DNA of 64,000 nucleotides from contig NZ_AP022870.1 of NCBI RefSeq assembly GCF_011764545.1, positions 1,038,001 through 1,102,000 of the forward strand. The letters run 5' to 3'. Every line of letters starts with the position of its first letter. Position 1 is the first letter of the stretch. Shown here one piece after another: positions 44,194 through 52,331 of this stretch. A model generated the notes under the pieces. It made no database searches. It was not told where the DNA came from and worked only from the letters and a program-made list of their open reading frames with translations. The DNA is from Phytohabitans flavus (GTDB lineage Bacteria; Actinomycetota; Actinomycetes; Mycobacteriales; Micromonosporaceae). The translations under genes were made by a program, and so were the position numbers.

Positions 44194-44788
44194 AGCTGGA
44201 TCCTCCGAGCCTGGTTGGGAACTTTGCTGCGCATAGCCGGGGCTTGACGTCTCGCGCCTGCCAGACGGACGAAACGTTATGACTGACCCACCGGCACGAG
44301 TACCAATGGCTCTCTGATCGGCGATCACAGAGTGGACCACGAACACGTTGCTTAGTTCCGCTGCACAGATGTTGGTGCGGATGCGCTTCCAACGCCTGCA
44401 GGTCCCGCAGCCGCGTCAGTACGGCGTGGCCCGACGTGGTATACCGATATGTCCACGATGGAGTGGGGGGCCATACCAGGCCCAAGGACGACGTTCCACT
44501 GCAGATAACGCCGTCAACGACGATGTTCCGCGGTAGCCAGCGACGTAGTAGCTGGGCGATGTCTGCTGACCCGCCCGCGATTGCAGGTACAGCCGATCCG
44601 GCAGGCAGAAGGCGATGATCCGGAGGCCGTCGTTCTCCGGACTTCGCGTGTCTCATGAGACATGTCGTCGCCACCGGCGTACCTTTTCTCAAGGGGCGAT
44701 ACGCCCGCTTCTGCGTGACATCGCGACATGCGGACCGTGAGCCGCTGCGCGCATGGCGCAGCGGTCGCCTGAGAGGCGCTCAAGCACG
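44194..44788. other. Region without a confident gene before the CRISPR array
   Basis: About 595 bp. Short frames on both strands are mutually exclusive and none shows steady codon bias. A minus-strand piece near 44650 starts 'LMRHAKSGERRP', resembling the opening of a histidine phosphatase, but the rest does not continue the family. Possibly decayed DNA at the trailer end of the array. Confidence 0.4.
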
Positions 44789-45176
44789 GTCTCCATATAG
44801 GGTCGACGACGTGTCGTGGTTTTGAACTGAACGTTTCATTCCGCCCCTTGCGCTTCTCAAGCGGTTGGTTCCTAATGCGCCCGTTGGTCCGAGGTGGTTC
44901 TGAACCCCTTTGTTCCGAGGGTCACATCAGCGACATATTTCTATACGCTTTGGCTTGACGTGGTTGTTGACACATGCCCTTCTCTGGATGGTTGGAGGAT
45001 GCGGTGTTTCTAAACGCCCTTCGGCGTGACGTGGTTGTAACTCGTCAACAACCCCGCGCAGTGATGCCTGGTTTCTATACGCCCTCCGGCGTGACGTGGT
45101 TGTCGACCTCACCATGCACATTCGTGGAGATGGTGTCAGGTTTCTATACGCCCTTCGGCGTGACGTGCTTGTCGAG
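44789..45176 (-). CRISPR. CRISPR array, about six repeats, degenerate at the leader-distal end
   Basis: Repeat units of about 37 bp start at 45140, 45071 and 45006 (well conserved), and 44937, 44868 and about 44789 (progressively degenerate), 65-79 bp apart, leaving spacers of about 28-40 bp. On the minus strand each repeat contains the hairpin ACGCCGAAGGGCGT, for Cas6 recognition, and ends ATAGAAAC, a usual 8-base 5' tag of type III crRNAs. Decay away from cas2 places the leader on the cas2 side, so the array is read on the minus strand. Consensus within the good units differs at only one to three positions. Confidence 0.88.
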
Positions 45177-45328
45177 GTTATCAGGTTTTCTGTGCCTGTG
45201 ACCTGCGGGAATGCGGGCGGCTTGCGCTGCACGCTCTGGCGGATCGACGCGCGTTCGAAGGATTGCAAGATCATGATTGTGTTTGTGCTGCTTAAGCGGC
45301 CTGCGCAGTCGAAGCCTTCCGCCTATGA
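45177..45328 (-). promoter_or_regulatory. CRISPR leader region
   Basis: 152 bp between the last good repeat (45140-45176) and the cas2 stop, less GC-rich than its surroundings. As the repeats decay on the far side, this is where the leader and array promoter should be. No integration-host-factor-like motif or -10 box stands out by eye. Confidence 0.5.
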
Positions 45329-45652
45329 TCAGCCGCCCAGGCCGAAATATGTCGAATTGTTTACTATGGTCTTTTCATAATACTGCCCAGTGGAGTTGGT
45401 GTCGGCGGTGGCCTGTCCGAGTAGTGTGATGCCGTTCCAGCATGTGCCGCAGATCGGCGTGATGTGGACGGCGTCGGTGCGTGTGTCGATGATTCCCGTG
45501 ACGCGCGTGGGTAGGTCGGTCAGGTCGGCGGGTTCGAGGGTGCAGATGAACGTACTGCGTTGGATGCGGTCTCCCCAGTTTTGTAGGGTGGCGGCGGCGC
45601 TGGCCCGGCTGTCGTCGCGGGAGATGTCGTAGCAGATCAGTACTGTCGGCAT
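45329..45652 (-). CDS. cas2: CRISPR-associated endonuclease Cas2
   Basis: A 107-residue protein with the Cas2 ferredoxin-like fold start 'MPTVLICYDISRDDSRASAA', in which D9 matches the conserved metal-binding Asp, followed by 'NWGDRIQRSTFICTLEPADL' and 'VHITPICGTCW'. Cas2 joins Cas1 in the integrase complex for spacer insertion. It lies 7 bp after the Cas1 remnant on the same strand, immediately before the leader and array. Length is normal and no damage is visible. With Cas1 ruined, it probably no longer works in adaptation. Confidence 0.9.
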   Translation of the reverse strand: MPTVLICYDISRDDSRASAAATLQNWGDRIQRSTFICTLEPADLTDLPTRVTGIIDTRTDAVHITPICGTCWNGITLLGQATADTNSTGQYYEKTIVNNSTYFGLGG

Positions 45653-45659
45653 CGTTGTC

Positions 45660-46330
45660 TTACCGCCAGTTCCGCCCGGTCCACGGCTCGCTGCGTTCGA
45701 CGTGGGCGGCTAGTCGCTGCGCCTGCCGGTTCAGGCTTCCGGTGTATCCGGGCAGGGCTGCACGGGTGGTGTGTCGTGTCCGCCGTACCCGTCGATGAGC
45801 GCCTCCCGCCCGGGCCTTGGACAACAGCACCGCGCGGCCGTGTTCGGTCCGGCCGTGTTCCGGCCTGAGCCGGCCGCTTCCGGGGGCGGTGACGACGACC
45901 CGGTCGACTATGAGCGGGCGGGATTCCTCGATGAGGTCCAGGGCAAGGCTGGGTCGCCGGTCGGCGGGGTGTGCAGCGGCCCGATCGCGGGGTCGAGCCC
46001 GGCGGCGGCCAGCGCCGCGGTCGCCTCGCCGCGAGCAGCAGCGTGTATCCGAAGGAAAGGGCTGCGTTGACCACGTGCATCGGCGGGCGGCGAGATCGGC
46101 TCTCGAACCGCAGCGGTTCGGGTACGAGCGCGTTCATGGCTTGGAAATGCCCCGGGCGGCGGCGCCTTCGACTCCCATGATCTCCTCTATGGCGGCCGCG
46201 GGTCAGGGGTTGTACCAGCACGACCTGTTTGCGGATCTTCGCCTCCAGCACCGCCCGCCCGAACGGGGAAGCCGACGTGCCGACCGCGGCTGACCCGTTC
46301 GGCCTTCTACGCGGCGATCGCCCCGTGCCA
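45660..46330 (-). pseudogene. cas1: Cas1 C-terminal remnant, multiply frameshifted
   Basis: Minus-strand pieces in changing frames reconstruct the C-terminal two thirds of Cas1: 'GRAVLEAKIRKQVVLVQ', 'AAAIEEIMGVEGAAARG', 'FQAMNALVPEPLRF', 'HVVNAALSFGYTLLLA', 'ALAAAGLDPAIGPLHTP', 'LALDLIEESRPLIVDRVVV' and 'RQAQRLAAHVERSEPW'. These are the metal-binding E-x-x-x-x and N-A-x-L-S-x-G-Y regions of the integrase. Six or seven frame changes in 640 bp are far denser than elsewhere, so this is real decay. The first quarter of Cas1 is absent here and appears instead at about 59500, fused to a reverse transcriptase. Confidence 0.8.
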
Positions 46331-46483
46331 TCACCCTTTCGATCGCAAGCGGGCTGGCACGCTTGCCGTCGGTCGGGAAGTCGACCGTGTGGATACGTTG
46401 ACTGTCGGTCTGGGGCTGGTTGAGTTGAGGGATGGTGTCGCCTGTGGACCACCGGCTGTTCCCCTGCGGGCGGGGTTGATCGG

Positions 46484-48631
46484 ATGGCGGATGTGGTGGT
46501 CCTTTCGTGGGAGCCGCAGCGCAGAGTGCTGGTTTATGTTCCGGTCGAGGCTGGCAACGGTGGATCGGCGGTTTCGTTGACGGTCCCGCCGGGGTCTGCG
46601 GCGGAGGTGTCGGCGCAGTGCGAGAAGGTGTCGCTGCCACGCGTGGGTGTTCTTGAGGTGGACGACGAGGTGTGTCTGCTGGAGTTGTCCGGTCCGGCGG
46701 CGACGCGGTGCTCTGCCAGGTGGCAGAGGGGATCCATCCGGCTGCGGCGCCGTGTCGGTGGTGATGCGGTGGGTGAAGTGCGGCCGGAGGCCGTGGGGTT
46801 GACCGACCCGGATCTTGCCGCGCAGGTGGAGCGGATCGGGTCGTTCCTGCTGTTCGAGCGGCCGATCGGCGGGGTTGTCGGCTGTTGGGAGTGCGAGGGC
46901 GGCCTGTCTGGCTGGCTGGAGCGGATGCGGGCGCGGCGGGTCGAGGCGGCGGCGCGGAAGGCCGCGCGGCAGGCAGCCGTCGAGGCGAGGCAGGCGCGGG
47001 AGGAGGCGGGGCGCCGGTTTATCAACCCCTACACCTTTGTGCCTTTCCCGGAGGCGGTTGTCCGCGAGCCGCCGGCCGGGCATCATCTGCTGGCGGCAGG
47101 CCGGTTGGGTGGCATGTTCCGGGTGCGGTTCGAGTTCGCTTCGCCGATGCAGGCGCCGGAGGGTGCGGTGTCCGGGCAGCATCTGCGGCTGCCTGGCGCG
47201 TCGGTGAAGGGTGCGGTGCGCTCGCTGCACGAGACATTGGCCGGTGGCTGCCTGCGGGTGCTGGACGAAGAGTTCGTGCCTTCGTACCGGGATGTGGCCG
47301 CGGCGCTGGCGGCGCGGTGGACGCTGGCCGTGGTGGAGGAGGTGACCGGGGATGGGCAGCCATTGACGGTGCGGCTGTGCGATCCGGTGGTGTGGGTGCG
47401 GGCCGGGCAGTTGCGCCAGGCGTGGGGCGGGCAGCTGGCCACCGGCTGCCGGGTGTCGTTCGACCCGCCAAAGCAGCTGACCAGCCTGCAGCGGTACGAG
47501 TTGCCCGAGGACGAGCCGGTCGAGCGCGGCGGCGATTGGGTGGTGCTGCTGACCGACGCGGGGGCACGTCGGCCGCAGACGACGCTGAAGAAGCCGGGGT
47601 CGTACTTCGCCGCCTGCGGCCGGGTCGGCGATGACAGCGCGGTGGGTGAGGTGGCCGAGTCGGCGTGGCGGGAGTTCCGGCGCGCGGTCGCGGGCGCGCG
47701 GGAGGTCACGCAGCGGCGGGCCAGCGCACGGACTGGTGAGGCCACGGCGGACTGGGTGCCGGTCGAGTTCCGGGGGCAGCAGATCGGCCGCCGTAAGGCG
47801 GTGACCGGTTTTTTTGACCGTGGTGACGTGCTGTGGGTCAGGCGCGACGGGTCCGGCACGGGTGTGGACGGGCTTCGGATGGCGGCGATCTGGCGGCATG
47901 TCGGCGCGGGGCCGCTGGGCGCCCGGGTGCCGGCGCATCTGCTGGCCTGCCCGCCGCAGCCGCCCGCCGTCCCGTCGGGGGCGGCCAGGCCCGAGCGCGG
48001 CCAGCCCGACGAGTTCGAGCGCGGGCACGGTGAGGCTGAGCAGGAGTTGCTGTTGTGCCCGTCGTGCCGGCTGTTCGGCGCGGCGGACACGGTGTCCCGG
48101 GAGGCGAGTGAGACGGCCCGGCAGCGGGCGTACGCCGGGCATGTACGTATCGGCGACGCGGTCTCGCCCGGCCCGGTGGAGCTGGCCGTGTTCTCGCGGG
48201 CGCCGTTGGGTGCGCCGCGGCCCGGGGCTGGGCAGTTCTATCTGGGGTACGACGACACGGCCGCCGCCTCGACCGGGACGGCGTTGCCGACTCGGGAGTG
48301 GGGCGCGCAGCCCGACGCCGGTGCTCCGCGGCCGGTGCGGGGCCGCAAGTTCTACTGGCACGCCGACCCGACGGTGCAGGACGTGCCGCGGCATGCGGCC
48401 CGCGACCATCAGGCCAGTTCGAGGATGCGGGTGGAACGCCACCTCGCCCCGGCCGGGACGGTGCTGGAATGCGAGGTGAGTTTCGACAACCTGAGCGAGG
48501 CTGAGCTGGGTGGGCTGCTGGCCACGTTTCAGCCCGAGGACGTGCTCGGGCGGGCGGACCGGCTGCGGCTGCACCTGGGTGGGGGAAGCCGCTGGGGTTG
48601 GGCAGCTGCCGTGCGTCGGTGTCGCAGCTGA
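46484..48631 (+). CDS. TIGR03986-type RAMP superfamily protein of the type III effector
   Basis: A 715-residue protein with the marks of the TIGR03986 CRISPR group: 'RFINPYTFVPFPEA' (residues ~186-199, the N-P-Y-x-F-V-P hallmark), a RAMP glycine-rich loop 'LRLPGASVKGAVRSLHETLA' and, near the end, 'LLLCPSCRLFGAAD' with a Cys pair. Residues 1-180 are an unusual N-terminal part with a helical Arg/Ala-rich stretch at 145-180. It would be part of the crRNA-guided complex. ATG at 46484; no strong ribosome-binding site. Overlaps the next ORF by 13 bases. Confidence 0.82.
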   Translation: MADVVVLSWEPQRRVLVYVPVEAGNGGSAVSLTVPPGSAAEVSAQCEKVSLPRVGVLEVDDEVCLLELSGPAATRCSARWQRGSIRLRRRVGGDAVGEVRPEAVGLTDPDLAAQVERIGSFLLFERPIGGVVGCWECEGGLSGWLERMRARRVEAAARKAARQAAVEARQAREEAGRRFINPYTFVPFPEAVVREPPAGHHLLAAGRLGGMFRVRFEFASPMQAPEGAVSGQHLRLPGASVKGAVRSLHETLAGGCLRVLDEEFVPSYRDVAAALAARWTLAVVEEVTGDGQPLTVRLCDPVVWVRAGQLRQAWGGQLATGCRVSFDPPKQLTSLQRYELPEDEPVERGGDWVVLLTDAGARRPQTTLKKPGSYFAACGRVGDDSAVGEVAESAWREFRRAVAGAREVTQRRASARTGEATADWVPVEFRGQQIGRRKAVTGFFDRGDVLWVRRDGSGTGVDGLRMAAIWRHVGAGPLGARVPAHLLACPPQPPAVPSGAARPERGQPDEFERGHGEAEQELLLCPSCRLFGAADTVSREASETARQRAYAGHVRIGDAVSPGPVELAVFSRAPLGAPRPGAGQFYLGYDDTAAASTGTALPTREWGAQPDAGAPRPVRGRKFYWHADPTVQDVPRHAARDHQASSRMRVERHLAPAGTVLECEVSFDNLSEAELGGLLATFQPEDVLGRADRLRLHLGGGSRWGWAAAVRRCRS

Positions 48632-49008
48632 GCGTGTGGTCGGCGGGCAGCCGCTACGGCGACGCGGACCCGGTCCCGGCCGAACCGGGCCGGTTGGTGG
48701 CGGCGTTCGTTGGATCGGTGCCGGCCGCGGTGACGGCGACGTGGCCGGCGCTGGCGGCCGTGCTGGCCGCTGACAGCGTGGACCCGGCCCGGGTGTGGTA
48801 TCCGCCGGGCGCGCACTGGACGGATCAGCGCGATGACCTGAAGCGGTTCGATGAGCCGTTCGCGTTTTTCGTCGGCACTTCTGGGATGCATCTGGCCGAG
48901 GGCCCGCAGCGGCGGCTGCAGCCGTTGCCCGACCCGACCGCGCCGGATCAGTCGTTGCCGATCATCCGCAAAGAGGATCTGGGCAAGGGTTCGGAGTCCG
49001 GACGGTGA
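48619..49008 (+). CDS. Small protein of unknown function between the RAMP and cas10 genes (129 aa)
   Basis: GTG at 48619 overlaps the upstream gene and the end overlaps the Cas10 start (GTGA), so it is coupled to both. The sequence is soluble with a distinct middle 'WYPPGAHWTDQRDDLKRFDE' and 'PFAFFVGTSGMHLAEGPQRR'. No known CRISPR family is recognised. Its place suggests a small complex subunit (Csm2/Cmr5-like position), but it lacks an obvious all-helical pattern. Confidence 0.65.
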   Translation: MSQLSVWSAGSRYGDADPVPAEPGRLVAAFVGSVPAAVTATWPALAAVLAADSVDPARVWYPPGAHWTDQRDDLKRFDEPFAFFVGTSGMHLAEGPQRRLQPLPDPTAPDQSLPIIRKEDLGKGSESGR

Positions 49009-50416
49009 TGACCTTTCTGGACGTCGGGGTGCGGCGGATCCAGCCGTATCTGGGTCGGACCCCGGATTTGAAGGGGCGCCGGGGCGCCTCGGCGTGGTTG
49101 AGCGACGCCACCGACCGGGACAAGCTGACCGGGTGGATTGATCGGAATCCGGTGTTGCGGGCTGCCGGTGTGCGGGTGAACCGGCAGGCGGGTCAGGCCG
49201 ATGGGGTGGTGCCGCTGTGCCTTCCACCGGAGGGCGATGCGGGGGCGGTGGCGCGGGAGGTGTTCGACTACCTGCACGACCGGCTGCCCGCGCTGGATTT
49301 GGCCGCATCCTGGGCGACAGCTGATTCCTATGTGGAGGCCTACCACGCCTGGAGCACTCGATCAGATCTGACGGCAACATTGCGCAGCGGCCCGCCGGTC
49401 GTCGACTTCCCGCCGTTGGAAAGCTGCGGGCAGTGCCGGGTGGACCCGGGACTGCAGCGCAGCCAGATTCACGAGAAGCGGCCGTGGCTGTGCGCCGACT
49501 GTTTGCAGCGCTACCACGAGCGGTACCGGTCTGCGGGCCTGCGGGACGGGGCGGTGCCGGTGGGCGCCGAGTGGGACCTGCTGCAACGGTTGGGACGCGA
49601 TTATCACGACGTGGTGTCGGACTTCGGCGAGCTGGCGGCGCTGGGCGACGAGCACAGCAACGGCAACCATTTGGCGACCGTGTTCGCCGACGGCAACAGC
49701 ATTGGCGCGCTGTTCGACCGGGTGATCGCCAGCGGCGACCCGGACGCGAAAGCGCAGGCGTCCCGGGCGGTTTCCGAGGCGACCCGCGACGCCCTGCGCG
49801 AGGCGACCGCAGCGGTCCTGGAGTCCGGGGCCAGGGTTCCGGTGATCCCGCACGTGGTCGGCGGCGACGACCTGCTGGTGTCGGTGGTCGCCGACCGGGC
49901 GTGGCGGTTCGTCACCAGCTACCTGCGCGCGTTCTCCCGGCTGCTGGCCGCCGACCAGACGCTGCGGCCGTTCGTGGCCAGCGGAGCCGGGGAGCAGACC
50001 GGCGCGTCGGCTGGGGTGGTGTTCGCGCATAACGCGTTCCCGTTCCGCCGGGCGGTGGAGCTCGCCGACGAAGCCAAGGACACGGCGAAGCGGGCCTACG
50101 GGGCCGGCAGCCGGCCGTGCTGTGGCTGGACGTGACCCGCGACGGCGAGCGGGCGCCGGCAAACCGGGCGCCGTGGACGCTGGCGGATCTGGAGCAGCAC
50201 GCTGAGGCGATCCGGACGCTGCGTACCGTGCCGCCGGCGGGCCGGCAGGTGCTGGAGCGGCTGGTCGACACCGACGATCCCGCCCTGTCCGCCGCCCGGA
50301 TCCACGAGTACGTTCGGCGGCTGGACCGCGGCGATGTCGTCGAGCCGTTCCTGGACGGCGGCGCTGCGGCGGGGCGGATCGGTGACGCGTTGGCGCTGGC
50401 GAGGTGGTGGCGGTGA
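49005..50416 (+). CDS. cas10: Cas10 (Cmr2/Csm1-like) large subunit, compact, one apparent frameshift
   Basis: Joined, about 470 residues. A zinc ribbon uses C141, C144, C163 and C166 ('CGQC', 'CADC'). The palm has 'LATVFADGNSIGALF' and the cyclase motif 'VVGGDDLLVSVV' (GGDD at 286-289), which makes cyclic oligoadenylate from ATP when target RNA is bound. No N-terminal HD nuclease motif with H-D-x-G-K is seen, so DNA cutting is not expected. Frame changes near 50112 (CGGCCGTG), where one C would restore 'LWLDVTRDGERAPANRA'. It is shorter than classical Cas10. GTG at 49005, overlapping the upstream stop. Confidence 0.87.
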
Positions 50417-51000
50417 GGTTCCAGATCGCCTTTCACACCCCGTTCCGGGTGGCCACCGGCCGGGCCGGTGAGGGGGCGGATGCCACAGTGGACCGGCAGA
50501 ACCCGTTGCCGGCGTCCAGCCTCAAGGGTGTGATGCGCTCGGCCGCCCGCGACGTGCTACAGGTCGCACCGGACTGGGTGGATGCGGTGTACGGCACCGC
50601 GTGGCAGCCGTCCGCGTGGAGTTGGTCGGACGCCGCGCCGCAGACCGACACGCCGCCGCAAGTGAAGGTTCGCGCCCGCATCCAGATCGCCCCGGACACC
50701 GGCACGGTCGTCGAGGGAGCCTTGGCCATCGCGGAGGAGGTGCACACGCCGCTGGCGCAGTTCACCGTCAGCCGGGTCGGCTGGGTCAACCCGGACCTCG
50801 TCGCCGCGCACGAGGCGGTCCTGATCGCCTCCGCCCGCGCGGTCACCGCAGTTGGGGGAGACCGCCGCCGTGGCCTGGGCTGGGTGTCCATCACCCCGAC
50901 CGACCCGCCCTGGCCCACCGACAACGACCAGATATCGGCGTATGTGGATCGGCTCCTCGCCGTGTTGGCCGACCTGCCACCGACGGGTGAAACGCGGTGA
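50404..51000 (+). CDS. RAMP superfamily (Cas7/Csm3-like) subunit
   Basis: A 198-residue single RAMP domain. It starts 'RFQIAFHTPFRVATGRAGEG', followed by 'NPLPASSLKGVMRSAARDVL', the backbone-subunit segment in which an Asp before the loop ('ADATVDRQNPLP') can cut target RNA every six bases, and 'AVGGDRRRGLGWVSI' as the C-terminal glycine-rich loop. It would form part of the crRNA-binding filament. It overlaps cas10 by 13 bases and csx10-like by four. Confidence 0.87.
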   Translation: MVAVRFQIAFHTPFRVATGRAGEGADATVDRQNPLPASSLKGVMRSAARDVLQVAPDWVDAVYGTAWQPSAWSWSDAAPQTDTPPQVKVRARIQIAPDTGTVVEGALAIAEEVHTPLAQFTVSRVGWVNPDLVAAHEAVLIASARAVTAVGGDRRRGLGWVSITPTDPPWPTDNDQISAYVDRLLAVLADLPPTGETR

Positions 51001-52331
51001 GGCGGCAGGTGCTTCAGGTGACCGTCACCGCGCGGCAGCCGCTGGCGCTGGGGGTCTCCTCGGAGGTGTCGTTCTTCACCGACGGCCACCGTTTCGTACC
51101 AGGAAGCGTCCTTCGCGGGGCGCTGGCGGCGGCGTGGATCGCCGAGCACGGCACACCCAACGGCAGCGGGTCGACGGCCCGGTTCCGGGCTCTGTTCGAC
51201 GGGCAGACCCGGTTCGGGCCGCTGCACCCGGACGGCAGCACTCGGATACCGCTGTCGGTGCTCTCCTGCAAGTATCCGCGCGACGAAGTATGCGCCGCCG
51301 CCGTGGTGGACCGGGCGTTCGCACCGGTCGTGGCCTGTCCGGGCTGCGGGCAACGGATGCAGGCCAGCAAAGGCGAACTGGGCCTGCCGGCCGACGCGGA
51401 ACCGCGGCGGGTGGTGCGCACCTCCATCGACCCGCAGACGATGCGCGCCAAGGAGGGCGAACTGTACGGGCACGACGCGCTACCGGCGGGCACCCGGCTG
51501 ACCGGCACCGTGTTCGGCACCGACAGCTGGCTGGCGCAGCCCCGCACACTGCGACTGGGTGGACGCCGCTCGGTCGGCGGCGCCGCCGACTACCACGCGA
51601 CCGCAGCGCCGGCGCCGGCAGCGCCGCCCACCGGCGGGACCCTGGTGGTCCGGCTGGAAAGCCCAGCCGTCTTCGTGGATGTGGCCGGGCGGCCCCGCCT
51701 CGACCCGGACCCCGACCTGGACCTGCCGAACGGGGTACGCCTGGACGGGGCATGGACCCGGCCAATGTCGTGGTCCGGGTGGCACGCCGCATCACGACTA
51801 CCCAAACCCGCCGACGTGTGCGCGATGCCCGGCTCCACCTACCGGCTGGTCGGCGAACCGGCCACAGTGGACGCGTTCGCGCAACGGCTGCTCGATGACG
51901 GCATCGGCCTGCGCCGGGCCGAAGGGTTCGGTATAGCGCAGATCGCTACCGGGCCGTGGCGGCCACCATCGGCCGGCGACCACACCCCAGCCCAGGCCAG
52001 GCCAGCGGGCGGGGCACACCGGCGGCTGCGGGTCCTGCTCGACCTCGACCTTGCCGCCCGGGAGCGGGCCTGGCTGGTCGGCGCGCTGCGCGGCCTGCAG
52101 GTCGAGCAGCACCGCGCCCAAACCACCCCCGGCGGCAGCGCGGACGTGGACGCCGTTCTGGACGCGCTGCTGGCCCAGCCCACGGCGGCCGGGCTGACCG
52201 GCCGGCAACGCGAAGGCATCCGGACCGCCCTGGCCGACATCGACCCGGCCACCCTGCGGGACCTGACCACCCTGGCCATCACCGCCTACGGGCCAGACGT
52301 CGCCCACGATGGCGAAGGACGACGCCAATGA
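50997..52331 (+). CDS. csx10: Csx10-like RAMP protein (Cas5-like cap)
   Basis: A 444-residue RAMP protein. N-terminal 'LQVTVTARQPLALGVSSEVS' and 'FVPGSVLRGALAAAWI' match the Csx10 N-terminus with its G-S-x-L-R-G-A loop; a zinc-like knuckle is 'CPGCGQRM'; the C-terminal half has 'GIGLRRAEGFGIAQIATG', the loop typical of Cas5-like caps. Csx10 is diagnostic of subtype III-D and binds the crRNA 5' tag. It overlaps both neighbours by four bases. Full length. Symbol given on motif match. Confidence 0.82.
   Translation: MRRQVLQVTVTARQPLALGVSSEVSFFTDGHRFVPGSVLRGALAAAWIAEHGTPNGSGSTARFRALFDGQTRFGPLHPDGSTRIPLSVLSCKYPRDEVCAAAVVDRAFAPVVACPGCGQRMQASKGELGLPADAEPRRVVRTSIDPQTMRAKEGELYGHDALPAGTRLTGTVFGTDSWLAQPRTLRLGGRRSVGGAADYHATAAPAPAAPPTGGTLVVRLESPAVFVDVAGRPRLDPDPDLDLPNGVRLDGAWTRPMSWSGWHAASRLPKPADVCAMPGSTYRLVGEPATVDAFAQRLLDDGIGLRRAEGFGIAQIATGPWRPPSAGDHTPAQARPAGGAHRRLRVLLDLDLAARERAWLVGALRGLQVEQHRAQTTPGGSADVDAVLDALLAQPTAAGLTGRQREGIRTALADIDPATLRDLTTLAITAYGPDVAHDGEGRRQ

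Noticed and set aside
44186..44692. Minus-strand frame beginning 'LMRHAKSGERRP', like a histidine phosphatase
   Set aside because: Only the first few residues match; the expected later His motif is absent and other frames are equally plausible.
49275..49280. H-D pair in Cas10 ('YLHDRLPAL')
   Set aside because: Not in an HD-nuclease setting (no H-D-x-G-K or upstream His), so not taken as a nuclease domain.
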